Assembly (NCBI GenBank): GCA_022605955.1
Contig: JAKCOZ010000022.1
Span: 1,674,001-1,738,000 of the forward strand
DNA length: 64,000 nt
Direction of reading: 5' to 3'
DNA from: Rallus limicola
Taxonomy: Eukaryota > Chordata > Aves > Gruiformes > Rallidae
The notes under the pieces are model-generated. The model did not search any database. It was not told where the DNA came from and saw nothing but the letters and a program-made list of their open reading frames with translations. The position numbers and the translations under genes were made by a program. Below, piece after piece: positions 11,463 through 22,879 of this stretch (positions are counted from its first letter, which is position 1; each line of letters opens with the position of its first letter).

Positions 11463-11768
11463 GGTTACCTCTGGCTCCCCACCCGGAGCACACATGGAGT
11501 CCGTCTGCGGCACGCTCGGAGTGCAGCCCCTGTATTTATAGGACACTGGGATGTGTCTCTGTCTTCCAGGGGCTCTTTGCCCTTTTTTCTCTTTTTTTTT
11601 TTTTCTCCCAAGCCTGCGGAAGCCAGCCAGATAACCAGAGCTGTTCCTCACTTTCACAGCAGATAAGCTAATTGTCGGATGTGCCCTTTGAGATAAGCAG
11701 AGCCTGGGTTTACGAGGGAACATGTGTTCTTGGGAAGCGCTGTCACCAGGCCACGATGTGTATGATAA
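11463..11768 (-). promoter_or_regulatory. Candidate minus-strand promoter: TATA box with upstream GATA motif cluster
   Basis: On the minus strand, TATAAATA (11540-11533) is a strong TATA-type box. It is followed about 30 bp downstream by CpG-containing sequence and an ATG at 11495. Nine codons later the frame meets GAG|GTAACC at 11469/11468, a plausible splice donor. Upstream on the minus strand, four WGATAA motifs occur, read on the plus strand as AGATAA at 11629, 11661 and 11691 and TGATAA at 11763. The first three are spaced 32 and 30 bp apart, about three helical turns. No downstream exon is recognised, so transcription is inference. Confidence 0.3.
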
Positions 11769-11850
11769 CCTAAGGACGTGCATGTTCCCTCCCCAGGGAA
11801 TTGGGGAGTCCCTCAGCCACGGGGGGCTCTGGGGCAGCTGCCTCTGGCCA

Positions 11851-11883
11851 CAGATATCTGTCTGCAGCGAGGGGAATTTCCCC
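11851..11883. promoter_or_regulatory. NF-kB-type site next to a 10-bp palindrome
   Basis: GGGGAATTTCCCC at 11871-11883 contains GGGAATTTCC, a canonical NF-kB (Rel) site. The perfect palindrome CAGATATCTG lies at 11851-11860. It lies about 330 bp upstream of the minus-strand TATA motif. Isolated 10-bp matches are expected by chance in 64 kb, so this is suggestive only. Confidence 0.3.
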
Positions 11884-12358
11884 CACTTCCCTGCTCCATT
11901 GCCCCTGAGCAAGGAATCACTGCAGGGCCTGGAGAGAGACAAAGCTTTTGGGGTGCTTTGCATTTCAGCAGACACTTTAGCACCTATTAAAACCCACCCC
12001 AAAATTGCAGTGAGTTTAGGATGGGTGAGGCGAGGCTGGCAGTGATGTACACACCAGTGGTGCTGAGTCCCTGCCTAAGGCATGAACACAGGCAGGAGGG
12101 AACTTCCTTCCAGTCCCCATGGACCCATATGGCCCCATCACTGGTTTGGCAATGTGTATCCCCCAGCCATGCAGAGATACTCAGAGGGAGCACAGAAGAG
12201 AGATGCAGGAGGAGACCTGCACCCCTACCCCATAGGGAGACTACCTTTGGAGTGGCCTTGACCTCCTGCCTGGCCTCTGCCTAGATACCAGCCCAGTGGT
12301 CCCAGCCAGGACCTCCCAGCCAAACCATGGGGAAACCACCCACCCACCCGGCACTGAG
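11884..12358. other. Non-coding stretch, no gene recognised
   Basis: Frames through this region, including the 187-codon minus-strand frame ending near 11439, have no recognisable domain. Confidence 0.6.
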
Positions 12359-12549
12359 GATGCTCAGCCCAGGGTACTCCCAGCACTGGGGATGGTCTGT
12401 CCAGCCAAAGCTCCCAGTGCTGCAGATGCTCTGTTCAGTCCAGCACTGGGATGCTCAGTCCAGTCCAGCTCTGAGCACTGGGGATGCTCAGCCCAATATG
12501 GGTTCCGGTGCTGGAGATGCTCCATGCAGTCCAGCTCCCAGCACCACCA
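12359..12549 (+). repeat. Degenerate tandem repeat, about six units of 25-34 bp
   Basis: Units begin GATGCTC or GATGGTC and contain variants of 'agtccagctcccagcactggg'. The units start at about 12359, 12391, 12424, 12449, 12482 and 12515. Length and sequence vary between copies, as in an old minisatellite. Open frames through it are repeat artefacts. Confidence 0.75.
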
Positions 12550-12721
12550 GCCACAGCTGCACCTGCAGGAGCTGTGCAGCAAAGGCCCCTACACCATCTG
12601 ATCCCACCATCCCCATCCCAAGGAGCTCTCTGGGACCGTGGCAAGGCTGTGCTCCCTCACACCCTACCCCCCCCACCCCGGGCAGGCAAGCCACCCTCAC
12701 TTCACTGTCCATTCCCTCCCT

Positions 12722-12734
12722 CCCCCCCCCCCCC
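12722..12734 (+). repeat. Poly-C run in C-rich tract
   Basis: Thirteen C are preceded by CCCTCCCT, and other C tracts lie at about 12668-12680. The minus strand is G-quadruplex-prone. The length is uncertain because such runs are error-prone. Confidence 0.75.
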
Positions 12735-12923
12735 AACAGCCATCACTCACCAGGCTTTGATTATGGCCACAAAGGAGCCTTGGAGGAACCACGGGGAAGC
12801 TGGAGGGAGGCAGGCAGATGATGAAAGAGCTGTCAAATGGGATTAAACAGTAACCGTCTCCCCTACTGCTGGGCAGCGGGAAGGGGGACAGATTGTACTG
12901 GATTGTAATGCAGGAGCCCTCCC

Positions 12924-12993
12924 GCTGCTGGAGCCTGCCAGGCCCGTTCCTCCCGCGGGCTGCTGGGGCCTGCCAGGCCTGTTCCTCCCGCGG
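12924..12993 (+). repeat. 35-bp tandem duplication
   Basis: Two adjacent 35-bp copies (12924-12958 and 12959-12993) begin GCTGCTGG and end TTCCTCCCGCGG. They differ at only two positions. A third copy starts at 12994 (GCTGCCGG) but diverges quickly. The copies are CpG-containing, and the near identity implies a recent duplication. Confidence 0.9.
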
Positions 12994-14442
12994 GCTGCCG
13001 GCAGGCCGTGCCCCGCCAGCGGGCAGCGGGACAGCTGGGCAGCGGTCCCTGTGAGGGAGGTGGCGGTGGGTGATGTACAGTGGGGTCTTCACACGAGCAC
13101 CCACATCCCACCAGCATCACCCCCAAGCCCTAGGTAACACCCCTTCCATCCTCCTGTGGGTCAAGGAAGCCAACCCCCAACTTCCCAGGCACAAGGGTTT
13201 GGATGGAGGCTCTGTCCCCCCGCAGATTGCAGCTGGTGATGTCCCCATGTCCCCACAGGCACCTGCTGCTGCCAGCACAGTCCTCACCCTCCTGCCAACC
13301 AGTCCCTAAGGCTGGCAGGGGACACCTCACTCGCAGCATCCTTCTTCAAGCTCCTGGGTAGAAACTCCCTTTCTCCTTGCCTGGCCTCCAGGCAGATGGC
13401 TGCAGAGGTGGGACAGGGTAGCCATGCTTTCTCACAGCAAAGAGGCAATGCCAGAGCTGCCTGGGTACTTTCTGCAGCTCCCCAAGGGACATGGATGCTC
13501 CTCATTGCATCAGGCAGAGCCCTGGGGACAGGATGAGCATCGGGAACTCTGCCTTTCCATGCATCCTCCTGCCAACCCCCAAGCAGTGCAGCAAGTGGTG
13601 CCTGGGGTGCTATGACCTGCGGAGCCATCCCATGCACAGCATGGGCATGTTCTGGCTTTCCCAGGGGTGCACAGCATCACCGTCTCAGCACATGGTCCAT
13701 AACAGACCTGGGTGCCAACAGACCTCCCAGGACACCAACCCACACTACCATGGGTGCCCCGGGCCTCCCACCCCACCCCTCTGCTGCCGCTCTGGCTCTG
13801 CCTTCACCCCTCTGTCTGCTCCCTGGGAGGTGTCAGTGTGGGGCACCCCATTGGGACGTAATGCCACGTGCTGGCACCCTGTTGGGGATGGTGTCATCCA
13901 AGATCCCTCCAAGCCACTCATACAGGATCTAAAGACCAGACTGCCAGGGCTGTCCCAGTGTGGGGGCAGGTCAGGGATCCAGCAAGACATGGCCAAGGAC
14001 CCTGCTACCAAAACCAGCGCTGCCTTGGTGTGACTCATCATCTCCTTATTCCATCTGCATGTCCCAATTTTTGGATGTTCTGACATCCCCTCCCAGGGCT
14101 GCTTTTCACTGCAGTGGGCAATACAGTGGGGCAGACCTTTCCCTATGGTCAGTTGCAGGGTTGGCTGGCTGCAGGCAGGGGGACAGGCAGGAGGACCCAA
14201 TATTTGACTTTCCAAGCACCCAAGCAGCAAGGCCCTGGGGATCCTGCATCACCCTGCTGCCTCCCCATCCCAGCACCACGCGGGAGCCCCCAGCCGGGCG
14301 CTCGCAGGCAGACCCCCCCCCCACCACCCCCCTTTTCGACCCCCGAGCGCCAAGTCCTCACCACCCACTCCGCCAGCAGCAGCTCCAGTTTCTCACAGCA
14401 CCCTCTTTTCTGAGCCATTCGTCACGGCCCCCAGCACAAAAG
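12994..14442. other. Non-coding stretch, no gene recognised
   Basis: It is mostly C/T-rich with chance frames. C tracts at about 14313-14345 could form a G-quadruplex on the minus strand. No transposon or RNA was recognised. Confidence 0.65.
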
Positions 14443-14546
14443 CCGGAGAGAGAAAGAAACAAGGAGTAGGAAAAGGAAGGAAGATGAAAAAAAAAAAAGA
14501 AATATAGAGAGAAAGGGAGCAAGAAGGGAAGAAAGAGGGAGGACAA
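14443..14546 (+). repeat. Polypurine tract
   Basis: About 100 bp are almost entirely A/G, including a run of twelve A, interrupted by only a few pyrimidines. Such tracts can form triplex (H-DNA) structures. The Phe/Ser-rich minus-strand frame here is the translation of this tract and not a membrane protein. Confidence 0.85.
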
Positions 14547-14639
14547 GGCGTGAAAAGAGCCAGGTCTGTCACCAAGAAGGGAGGAGGGGAAATTATGAAA
14601 TAAATGAAGCACCTCAGCAGTTCTGGGGGGGCACTGGAA

Positions 14640-14842
14640 GGCAGCCTGACCACGGCTGAATTTTAAACGCCTGCCGCACAATTGGTCCCATTTTGCGAAG
14701 AGAGGAAGCTGTGTCCAAAGATCCTCATGTTTATTCATGAGGAGCCTCGCTGGCCCCTCCCATCCTATTGTCTGGGGGTATTTATTTGGGGGCATCTGTC
14801 TGGCCCGATGAATGGCGGAGGGGTAATAAATGGGATGGTGGG
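14640..14842. promoter_or_regulatory. A+T-rich island with perfect 7-bp hairpin
   Basis: It includes GAATTTTAAACG, a CCAAT-type ATTGG, CCTCATG (14723-14729) and CATGAGG (14736-14742) flanking a TTTATT loop, GGTATTTATTTGG and GTAATAAATGG. It stands between a purine tract and a G+C-rich segment. It is a candidate conserved non-coding element; conservation was not measured. Confidence 0.35.
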
Positions 14843-16270
14843 GGCCTGGGAGGGGAGCCGGCGCGGCCGAGCCGTGCTGTGGGCTGCCCTGTCTCCCGAC
14901 CCCCTTCCCGCTCCCTTCCCTGCCCTGTGCTGTCTGGGGGGGAAAGTGTTTGTGCCCCCTGTGCTGTGCCCGCCACCCAAGGGACCAGTGGTAGGGCTCC
15001 CCACAGCCTCATGGCAGCCCAGGGGTGGTGAGGTGAAGGGAGCAGGGACATGGTGATGGAGCCACAGGCAGAACCTGTTGAAGGCCAAGGGAGCGAAGGG
15101 TGGGGGTCACCAGGGTGCTGTGGCAGCAAAGCCAGGACAGGGTATGAGCATGGTACACCACTGAGGGTGGCTGCATAGGATGGGGCTCACTGGGGTCTTG
15201 CAGGGCCCAGCTAGGAGAGAGCGATCAGCCCCACCACAGGCAGTGAGGCAGGATGGGTGGCCTCCTTGGGAGGACTCAATTCATCTGCACAGGGGGGCAG
15301 GAGATGCATCAGGGATGGGGTGGGCAGCCCATGGTGGGCAGAGCTGCATCCCATATATGCAGGGACAGGCCACCATCTCTCTTGCTGGAGAGGAGCAGCT
15401 TCCTCCGGTGGAAACTCTTCCTCATCATCATCCTCTGCCTGTGGTGGGACAGGGCGAAGAAAGTTCTCATGGGAAGGAAGAGCTCCACATCAAAACCAGC
15501 CAATGTCGAGGGGCTCAGGCACTTCACGGCCCAGAAGCAAGACACTGGGGAATCCTGGGGACATGGACATGGGGGATGCTGGCTGGCTCTATGGGCAGCA
15601 CGTGCCGGAAAAACCTGGTAGCTCTCCTGCCTACAGGGCTGGTGTCATGTAGGGATGGATGGCTGAGCTGATGCAGGAGCTTAGTTTTCTCCATCCCATC
15701 CATTCCTTCACCTCCTGTTCAAGGGAGTCAGTGTCCAGCCCAACCCTTGCCCAGGCAATGACTGCAGAACGCAGGAGTGGTGCTCGTTTGCAGACAAAGT
15801 CATTGCAAGATCACCCAGCTGGAAGCTGGAGCTCATCAAATTCAACCTTGAAATAGAAGCTACAGCCTTGCAGCAGCCAAGAAGAGGAGGGAAGAAAGGA
15901 GGTGGCACTTGTGGCTGTGCCATCAAGAGCCACCTTCCCAAGCTCATGCTGTCACCCAGATGCTGGCAGAGGCGGCAGGATGTGGCGATGGGACCCAGGG
16001 CTGCCTGGCAGTCCCCTCCACTGCGGCAGCAGAGCCCAGACAGATGCTCCTGCCTGGGCACCGGGTGCTTGAGGAGTGTAGGGAGGTGCTGGGCAGGGAG
16101 AGCGGCCGGAAGAGCCAGCCTGGCCAGCAGCTCGGGGAGCAGATGGTGCAGTCGGCAGGGGAGCACAGACACCTCCCCACATGGGCTGGGAGCCAGGGCG
16201 ATGGCACGGCTCCCTGCCGGCACCCGTGGGCTTTGCTGGGACAGGAAGGCAGCTGGGCCAGCGTGTTCCT
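14843..16270. other. Non-coding G+C-rich stretch
   Basis: A CpG-rich patch at about 14856-14900 is too short to be an island. Long frames at 15180-15671 and 15708-16295 have no recognisable domain. No repeat family was recognised. Confidence 0.6.
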
Positions 16271-16294
16271 CACACACACACATACACACACACA
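16271..16294 (+). repeat. CA microsatellite
   Basis: An interrupted (CA)n runs about 24 bp with one T substitution. Confidence 0.9.
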
Positions 16295-17309
16295 ATATCC
16301 CCCCTCAAAACATGGATGTCCTCACTCCTGCATGGGAAAAAGCAGCTCCCTGGGCAGCCTGCGTCCCCTGAGCGCAGCAGGCAGCAGGGAGATGCCGGAG
16401 CCGTGCCTCCATCTCGGGCACCGGCAGAAGCTGGCTCAGCAGCTTGTTTGCAAGCTCTATCCAGGAAAGTGTTTTTGGAAGGGCATTAGGTTATTGGCAT
16501 AAAAGTCACCTTGCAGCCATGTAAGCCCAAACACAGCTGCCAGCTGCACTTTTCCCTGATCTCTCCTGTTCTCACACCTTGGCAGAAAACCCCTCTGTAG
16601 TCACAGCTGGTGGTCCCCAGGTCCCTTCTCCCTCTGTCCCTGTGTTGGATGGCTCCCGCCTCCCCCTCATGTCCCAACCTCTGTGCCAGTTTGTATCTCA
16701 CCCAAGGAAGAGTCTCCAGCAAGTTTTGGGATGTCACAGGCTCTACACAGGTCCTTCTGGGATGAGTCACTCCAGAAGAGCCACACTAGGGAGCAGATCT
16801 CCAGGATGCCAGGTGAGGGATGTTCCCCAGCCACCAGCCTCTCAGGACAATGTGGTTGAGACAGACCAAACCAGCAGTGCTGCTGACAATCCTGCTTTCA
16901 GCGAGGTTATTAAACTCTTGAAGCCACCCCCAAGACTGCCACTAGACCTTCACCTTTTCCTGGCCTGCCCAGGTCACACCATGTGCCCTGGAAGGAAGGG
17001 CAGGAAGAGGTAGTGGAGAAAGGAATTGGTGGAAAAACCAGCCTACACTTCATCCCAACAAAATCAAACACTCCTGTGCCAAAACCAGGACAGGGAAGTG
17101 ATGTGATGAGCTGGCAGCCTCTGAAATTCCACCTCCTCCTCACTCAGGTGCCATGGCATAGGCCATGCACAGGGAAGATAGTCACAGACAGGAGATGGTG
17201 ACCACATAAGGTCCTCACCCTCTCACACGCCAGCCAGCCCACATCCCTGTGCCACTGGCAGAATGTTTTCTGCGCCCTCTGTGTTCTGGAGACCTCACTT
17301 CCCACTAAT
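16295..17309. other. Non-coding stretch, no gene recognised
   Basis: No domain-bearing frame or repeat is recognised. A short A+T-richer segment lies at about 16440-16510. Confidence 0.6.
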
Positions 17310-17440
17310 GAGATACTTCCTAGGTTGTAATTTGGACTAGTTGGCTTCGGTTGAGAGAAAACCAGAAGGAAAATCCTCCCAGTCCTTCCGGCTTCTGTAA
17401 TTGAATGCAAATTGCTGGGTAAATATCTGCAGCCAAACAC
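17310..17440. promoter_or_regulatory. A+T-rich segment with octamer motif
   Basis: ATGCAAAT at 17405-17412 is the canonical POU/Oct octamer in reverse orientation. It lies beside GTAATTGA and GGGTAAATATCTGC, with GGTTGTAATTTGG further upstream. It is a short candidate regulatory block. Confidence 0.3.
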
Positions 17441-18735
17441 CCCTGCGGCCAGGGAGCAGAGCAGGGAGTGCCGAGCTCCAGCGGGAATGGTTTCCACCAC
17501 GGGGTGATGTTTCCAGCATGCACGCTTGGCTCTTCATGACAAAGGGAGAGAGCTGGGGGGCACATCCCCAGCCAGCATCGGCTTTACTTCACGGAGGTGA
17601 TGACAGGGTGGACAGCACATGTGCGGGAGGCTGTGATCCTCCCGCTGCCCACCGCTGCCAGCCCTCCCTGCCTACCAGCTCCATGTCCTGGGGAATCTGG
17701 GGGTCCCTGGGGGAAGGCAGTGTGGTGAGGCAGGGCAATGCCCCCTCCAAGAGGGATGCTCCTTGGGATGCACAGGAGGAAAAGCGATGTGGGAACAGAC
17801 ACAGCCACATGGGTGCTGCCTTATCTGTCATGAGCCATGGTGGTGAGGGGGGCCTGTTGAACCATTTGGGATACAGGAGCTGTAGCTTTGTGCACTGCCC
17901 TGCCTCGGCAGCTGCCAGCAGCCCCTCGCAGGGACACCTCACTGCACATGGGGCTTCATCTCTGATGCTGCATCTAAGCCTTGGGGTGCTTTGTCCCCCT
18001 CTCCATGGCTGAAGGGTGCAGAACAGTGTCTGGGCTGGGGTCTGCCTACCCTTGGGGAGAGGGAATGGCCCCAGAACAGTGCTGATCCCCACTCTCACCC
18101 ACCACCCATGGGGAAATCCACCCTGATATGCACTGTTTCATCCATCCCTGGGCCTCAAGCCAGCCACACACTTGTCCCCCATCACTCAGCACATCCCAAC
18201 AGTGGAAGATGCATCTTCAACAGCCTGGTGTGACCCACTAGTACTGTGCAAATACTGTGTGCATGCAGAGCTGTGAAGACCTCTGTGTGCAGACACAGAC
18301 ACATGCGATAAGATCCACGGCTACACAAACACGCTCCTGGGGAGATATTTAATCAGGCAAGGGGAATGGCCCCAGATGCCCAAACTTGCTAACAGACAGA
18401 TGCAAACATTGAGCGAGACACCCGGAGCCCATGACATGTGCATACACACAGTCAGACACATCCGTACACAATACCTCATTAAACATGGGCAGTGTACAGT
18501 CCCAGATTAGGCCTGGCTGGGCTGTGGGCACCCGGCCAGGCTGGGATCAGGGTTCAGCTACAGCTTTGACAAGTCCTGAAGTCTCACGATCTGTTCTCGT
18601 GGGATTCCCATCAACCTGGATTGTCTGTGGGCACGGAGGGACAGCCCTGGAATGGGACAGGGGACAAAAATGCTGACGTTCAACCCATCCTAACAGTGGG
18701 TCCGGGTCCCCTGAGCGTGATGTGGTTGATCCTGC
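17441..18735. other. Non-coding stretch, no gene recognised
   Basis: Chance frames only. A segment at about 18240-18480 is rich in 'cacaca/gacaca' phrases without a clear tandem unit. Confidence 0.6.
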
Positions 18736-18838
18736 GGATGCTCCATCATTGGAAGTGCTCAAGGTCAGATTGGACAGGGCTTTGAGCAACCTCACCTGGT
18801 GAAAACGCCCAGGGAGGAAGGGTTAGATGATCATTAAC
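18736..18838 (+). mobile_element. CR1 LINE 3'-end fragment
   Basis: The phrases GATGCTCCATCATTGGAAG, GTGCTCAAGGTCAGATTGG, GGGCTTTGAGCAACCTC and GGTTAGATGATCATTAA match, in order, the 3' region of avian CR1 elements. It is heavily 5'-truncated, as is usual for CR1, and fairly diverged. It lies immediately upstream of the CpG island. Confidence 0.85.
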
Positions 18839-18899
18839 TGCCTCTCCCGACTCAAAGCATTCCCTGAGTTTATGACCCAGGGATGGAGTTGGCTTCAGC

Positions 18900-19275
18900 C
18901 CGACGGTTCCTCTCCTGGGGTCACCACGGGACCGGCAGCCAGAGCGGGGGGACGTGCGTGCCCTCCCGGGCCGGGCCCCGGCAATGCCCCGGCAGCCGCG
19001 GCCGGTCCCGCGACCCCCGGCCGGACCGTCGCAGGGCCTCTGCTGCCACCTCCCCGCGCTGCGGGGAAGCACAGCCCGGCCGGGCCCGCCGCTCCCTCCT
19101 GCTGCGGGGCCGGGTCCCGGGGGCACAGCCTCTGCTCCCGGCTCCGGACACGCGGCCGGTTCGCTGCCTTGTCTGCTCTGTCGTCGCCCCGGGTGCCGCC
19201 CGGGATGGAGAGGTGGTACGGGCTCTGGGCTCCTCCCCAGGCTCGCTGCCCGGGCGCAGGTTGCCCACGGGTGAC
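18900..19275. promoter_or_regulatory. CpG island
   Basis: By hand count about 46 CpG occur in about 375 bp at roughly three-quarters G+C, so CpG is close to its expected frequency. The neighbouring kilobases are strongly CpG-poor. Unmethylated CpG islands usually mark transcription starts. No coding exon is recognised within it. A moderate plus-strand splice donor (CCAAAG|GTGTGT, 19310/19311) lies just downstream. It may be the first exon of an unrecognised or non-coding transcript, or an orphan island. Confidence 0.8.
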
Positions 19276-20355
19276 TAAAATGCCAGATCTGAACCCTCCT
19301 GCTTCCAAAGGTGTGTCCTCTCCCTGGCTTCCAGACTGCTCCCAGTCGGTGACGTTGCCTCGTGGGCTCCTACAAACTGCCCCCGAACCCTGCAAGGTCC
19401 CTCCCCTGCTCCCACTCCTCACGGGTCCCTCCTGCCCCATGCCAGCAGTGCTCCTTGTCCCACTCCCAGCCCCACTCCGCTGACATGCCCGAGCCCCCTT
19501 GTGCTCCGCTCTTCATCCCAGTATGATCACATGTCCCACCTCAAACTGGGAGAACCTCTGTACCACCCAAAGGCCAGCACCACAGGGAGGATGCTCTCAC
19601 TGTGCCCCATTTCCCTTACCACAGGCTGATGGGTCCTGCAGTGAGTGGCAGATCCCCATGGAGGACAGAGCAGGGGAGGTCAGGCAGGGGCAATGCACTG
19701 CACCGGTGCAGCTGCCCGCAGCAGCCTCTGCCCACAGTTCAGCTCTCCACACTCCCACATGGGACACCATGGCTGCCTGAGAGCAGCCCAGCCAGCCAGG
19801 GGTAGGGTGGGGTGTGGGGCAGGGTGTTAAGTGGTTGTTTGGGGTCTGGAGGCCAACAGGCCCAGCAGGATGTTCAAGTGTTGGTGCTGTGCATTCTCAC
19901 AGAGAGAGATAGGCCACGCTCCATGAACATGGGTGTCCTCATTGGGACAGGCAATGGACTTGAGCAAGTGACCCTCAGATGTACCGCAGGCAGGGAGCAG
20001 TGGTTCCTTCTCCACATCACTGCGACCATCAGCTGTAAGCAGTGTCTCTCCCTTCCAATGCCAGATGGACTTCAATCCCCCCCATGGGCATCCCAGAGAG
20101 AGGGGCGGCCAGAACGTCCCCCAAAACCAAACCTCCAGAGCCAGGCCTGGGAAAGAGGAACACTTCACATCTTCATTGTGTCACCAAGTCCTCAGTGGTA
20201 CATAGCAACAGGGAAACACAATTATTGAGACAAATGCAGCTGCCTCCCACATGAAGGAAGCAGAACTGGTCAGAGCCGGGAAGCTCAGGAGGGGGGGAAG
20301 GAGAAAATTTTCATTAAATAGTCTTTTTTACTGACAGCGGGGCTAAATGCATATT
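19276..20355. other. Non-coding stretch downstream of the CpG island
   Basis: No exon is recognised; frames are short. If a transcript starts in the island, part of this could be exon or intron, but nothing in the sequence shows it. Confidence 0.55.
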
Positions 20356-20391
20356 GCACACACACACACACACACAAAACAAACAAACAAA
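20356..20391 (+). repeat. CA microsatellite followed by AAAC repeat
   Basis: About ten CA units are followed directly by three or four AAAC units, giving a compound microsatellite. Confidence 0.92.
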
Positions 20392-21493
20392 AGCCCTGAC
20401 ACACACTGAGGTCCTCCAGCGATGCCTTGAACTGGTTTGTGGGAGGGCGTCCCCACAATGCCACCGTCCGGATGGCCGCCCCTCTCCTGCGCTGACAAAA
20501 GGCAGCATCACACATGCCTAAGGAAGCCAGTCCAAGAGACCGTTTGCTGTTCTTTCCATTGTTTCACTCTAATGAGTTGCTAGTGAGGGATGACCTTTCC
20601 CTCTCCCTCCTCAACAAACGAATGCATTCCTCAAAAAGAAAATCTGTCAGAAAGCGCAGTGACCACAGAGCTACAAAACGTGCCACTGACAAAGAGCAAG
20701 AGAACTGCAGCAAGCCAGTGTCACTGAAGAGCTCTGGTGGCCAGGGGGCATCGGGAGGGCTCCAAATGGAGGGGTGGTCCTGCAAGCCCGGGGCTGCAGG
20801 TGAAGAACACTCCCGGGGCTCAGGCTTTCACCAAGACCTGCACAAAGCAGGTCCCAAAGATCTGCTCTGGGGTGGCCTCATACCCATCCTGGAGAGCTGG
20901 TGCCCCAGGAAGGAGCCAGACCTGCGCATGCTCACACACCAGAGCTGAAGTTCATGGGATCCAGGTTCACAGAGACCCCTCAGCACCCATGTCTCCAACA
21001 CCCCTCAGGTACAGGAGCAAAGGGCTTGGACCTCATTGTCCTGGGCAGAGGGAAGCTCCGGCAGCATGGCCAGGTCCCTGCCAGGGATAAGGTAAAATAA
21101 CCAAATGCTGAGGTCAGCACAGGCCTAAACATGGGCTTCAGCCTGTGTTTATCCTGCTTAGCATCTCTGCAGTTAATGGAGGAAAGCAAGTGACTCCTGG
21201 GGAGTGCTCAACCACATGGACCTCTGAAGGTCCCCTCTTCACTACAGAAGAGACGCTTCTCCTTATTTTGCTACAGCATGCACTGCTACTTCAGCTCTTG
21301 GACAAAAAGCCCCGAAACACAAACTCTTCTGCTGACCCAATGAGACCAAAACAGGCCAATGACCCCTCCTTGCATCAGCTAGCCAGGCTCCAAGCCATTG
21401 TCTCCATGGGTCAGTTGTCCAAGACCAGATGCCTGCTCCTGTGCCTCCACAGCGACAATCAGACCCAGCAGCAGCTGATTTATTTTTGAGATG
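20392..21493. other. Non-coding stretch, no gene recognised
   Basis: It has a modestly A+T-richer part at about 20530-20720. No repeat family or gene was identified. Confidence 0.6.
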
Positions 21494-21514
21494 CACACAA
21501 ACACACACACACAC
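21494..21514 (+). repeat. CA microsatellite
   Basis: An interrupted (CA)n runs about 21 bp. Confidence 0.88.
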
Positions 21515-22758
21515 TTTTCCATGGCATCTCTGAGCTTGGGGAGGAAAGGCAGTCCCAGACACGCACTCACACATGACACCTGCATCCCACTGCCCAGTGC
21601 TGATGGGCTTTTGTGAAGGTTTCCCCAGAACTTCCCACCCTTCAGCCTGTTGTGAACCATGTTGTCTATCAGCAGCTCCTCCCACATCCCTGCCAAATTC
21701 CAAACATCTGCAGCTCCTTAGCACGCAGCATTTCCCTTCTTTATTTCATTGATGGTGCTAGAGTCAGCCTTCCCACTCCCTGGCTGCAGCCTTGCATCCA
21801 TCACACAGCGTCTGTCCGGGTGCAGGGGCTGCTCATGGGTGGGTGTGCTCTCTCCTGGCTCTGCAAGGTGTGGACACCTGAGCATCAGCATGTGCCCTTT
21901 CCTCACATGGTCCTTTTGTTTATTATTTATTCACTGGTGAGCTGGTGTTCTGTGGGTTTTGAAGCTCTTGCAGAACGTTTAAGCTGCCACTGCTCAGTGT
22001 GGAGAAGCCAGAAGCCAGTGGAAAGAGATGGGGAACCTTCTCCCTGTCTTCTGTGCTCCCAGTGGCAGCCAGCTCTTCCTCTGCCTCCCATCTTGCTGAG
22101 GTCCACCCATCCCATGTAGATACACAGCCACTGACCCTATCATACTTGGATGAAGGCACCTTTCCTTGGCCCCATGCACTGTGCCAGGCCATGCTAGGCC
22201 GTGCCCGCAGCGAACACCCTACTCCATCTTCTCTCACCACTTTTCCTCCACTAAGCAAATCCTCCTTAAATATACCTTTTGCCCAGCTTACACCTGCACT
22301 GGCTCAGAGAAGGGCAGAGATGCTCTGCTGCTGCTGGTTGCCCAGGCTGCCCCAGCCCAGCCAAAAGCAGGAACCAGAGCCTGCCCTCCCCAGCTGCAAA
22401 GGGAGCGAGAGCACAGAGTCGGAAAAAATGATGTGGGAGGTTTTCCGTTGGAGGACACTCCTTCCCTGCTCAGTGTTTGGGGCTGGAAAGCTTTTGGAAA
22501 GTGAAAGGGGTTGACACTTTTGCTGGCAGCGGAGTTCAGCAGGGGTCAGGGCTAATCCAAGCAGAGCCGACAGAAGGGGAGGGGGGAAGGTGGCGGGGGG
22601 AGTCAAGCGTTGACGCGCTGAGAGGTAAAAGCTGTGTCAGACACTCCCAGGAGAGAGGAAACAAATGTATAATCAAAACAAAACCAGTTGAGGCTTGTGT
22701 GGTGGATGCTGGGTCTCTAGGGGGCTCAGATTTTATGTTCAGCTGCTATGGGCAGCAT
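21515..22758. other. Non-coding stretch, no gene recognised
   Basis: Chance frames only. No RNA, repeat family or promoter signal stands out. Confidence 0.6.
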
Positions 22759-22796
22759 TTCGGGGGCGGGGGGGGCGTAGAGCGGGGCTGGGGGTG
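22759..22796 (+). repeat. G-quadruplex-prone G tracts
   Basis: Four G runs of 5, 8, 4 and 5 are separated by 1, 8 and 2 bases on the plus strand, fitting the usual quadruplex pattern if a loop of 8 is allowed. Confidence 0.65.
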
Positions 22797-22879
22797 CTGC
22801 TCTCAGGGGCCATGGTCAACTCATTCACCTTGCAGGCAGCCAGGAATCCGTTTGGCCTCAAAAACATCAAGGTGCTCCA

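Noticed and set aside
20736..20757. CTCF-like CCAGGGGGCAT
   Set aside because: Only the right half of the CTCF core fits; the CCA half is missing.
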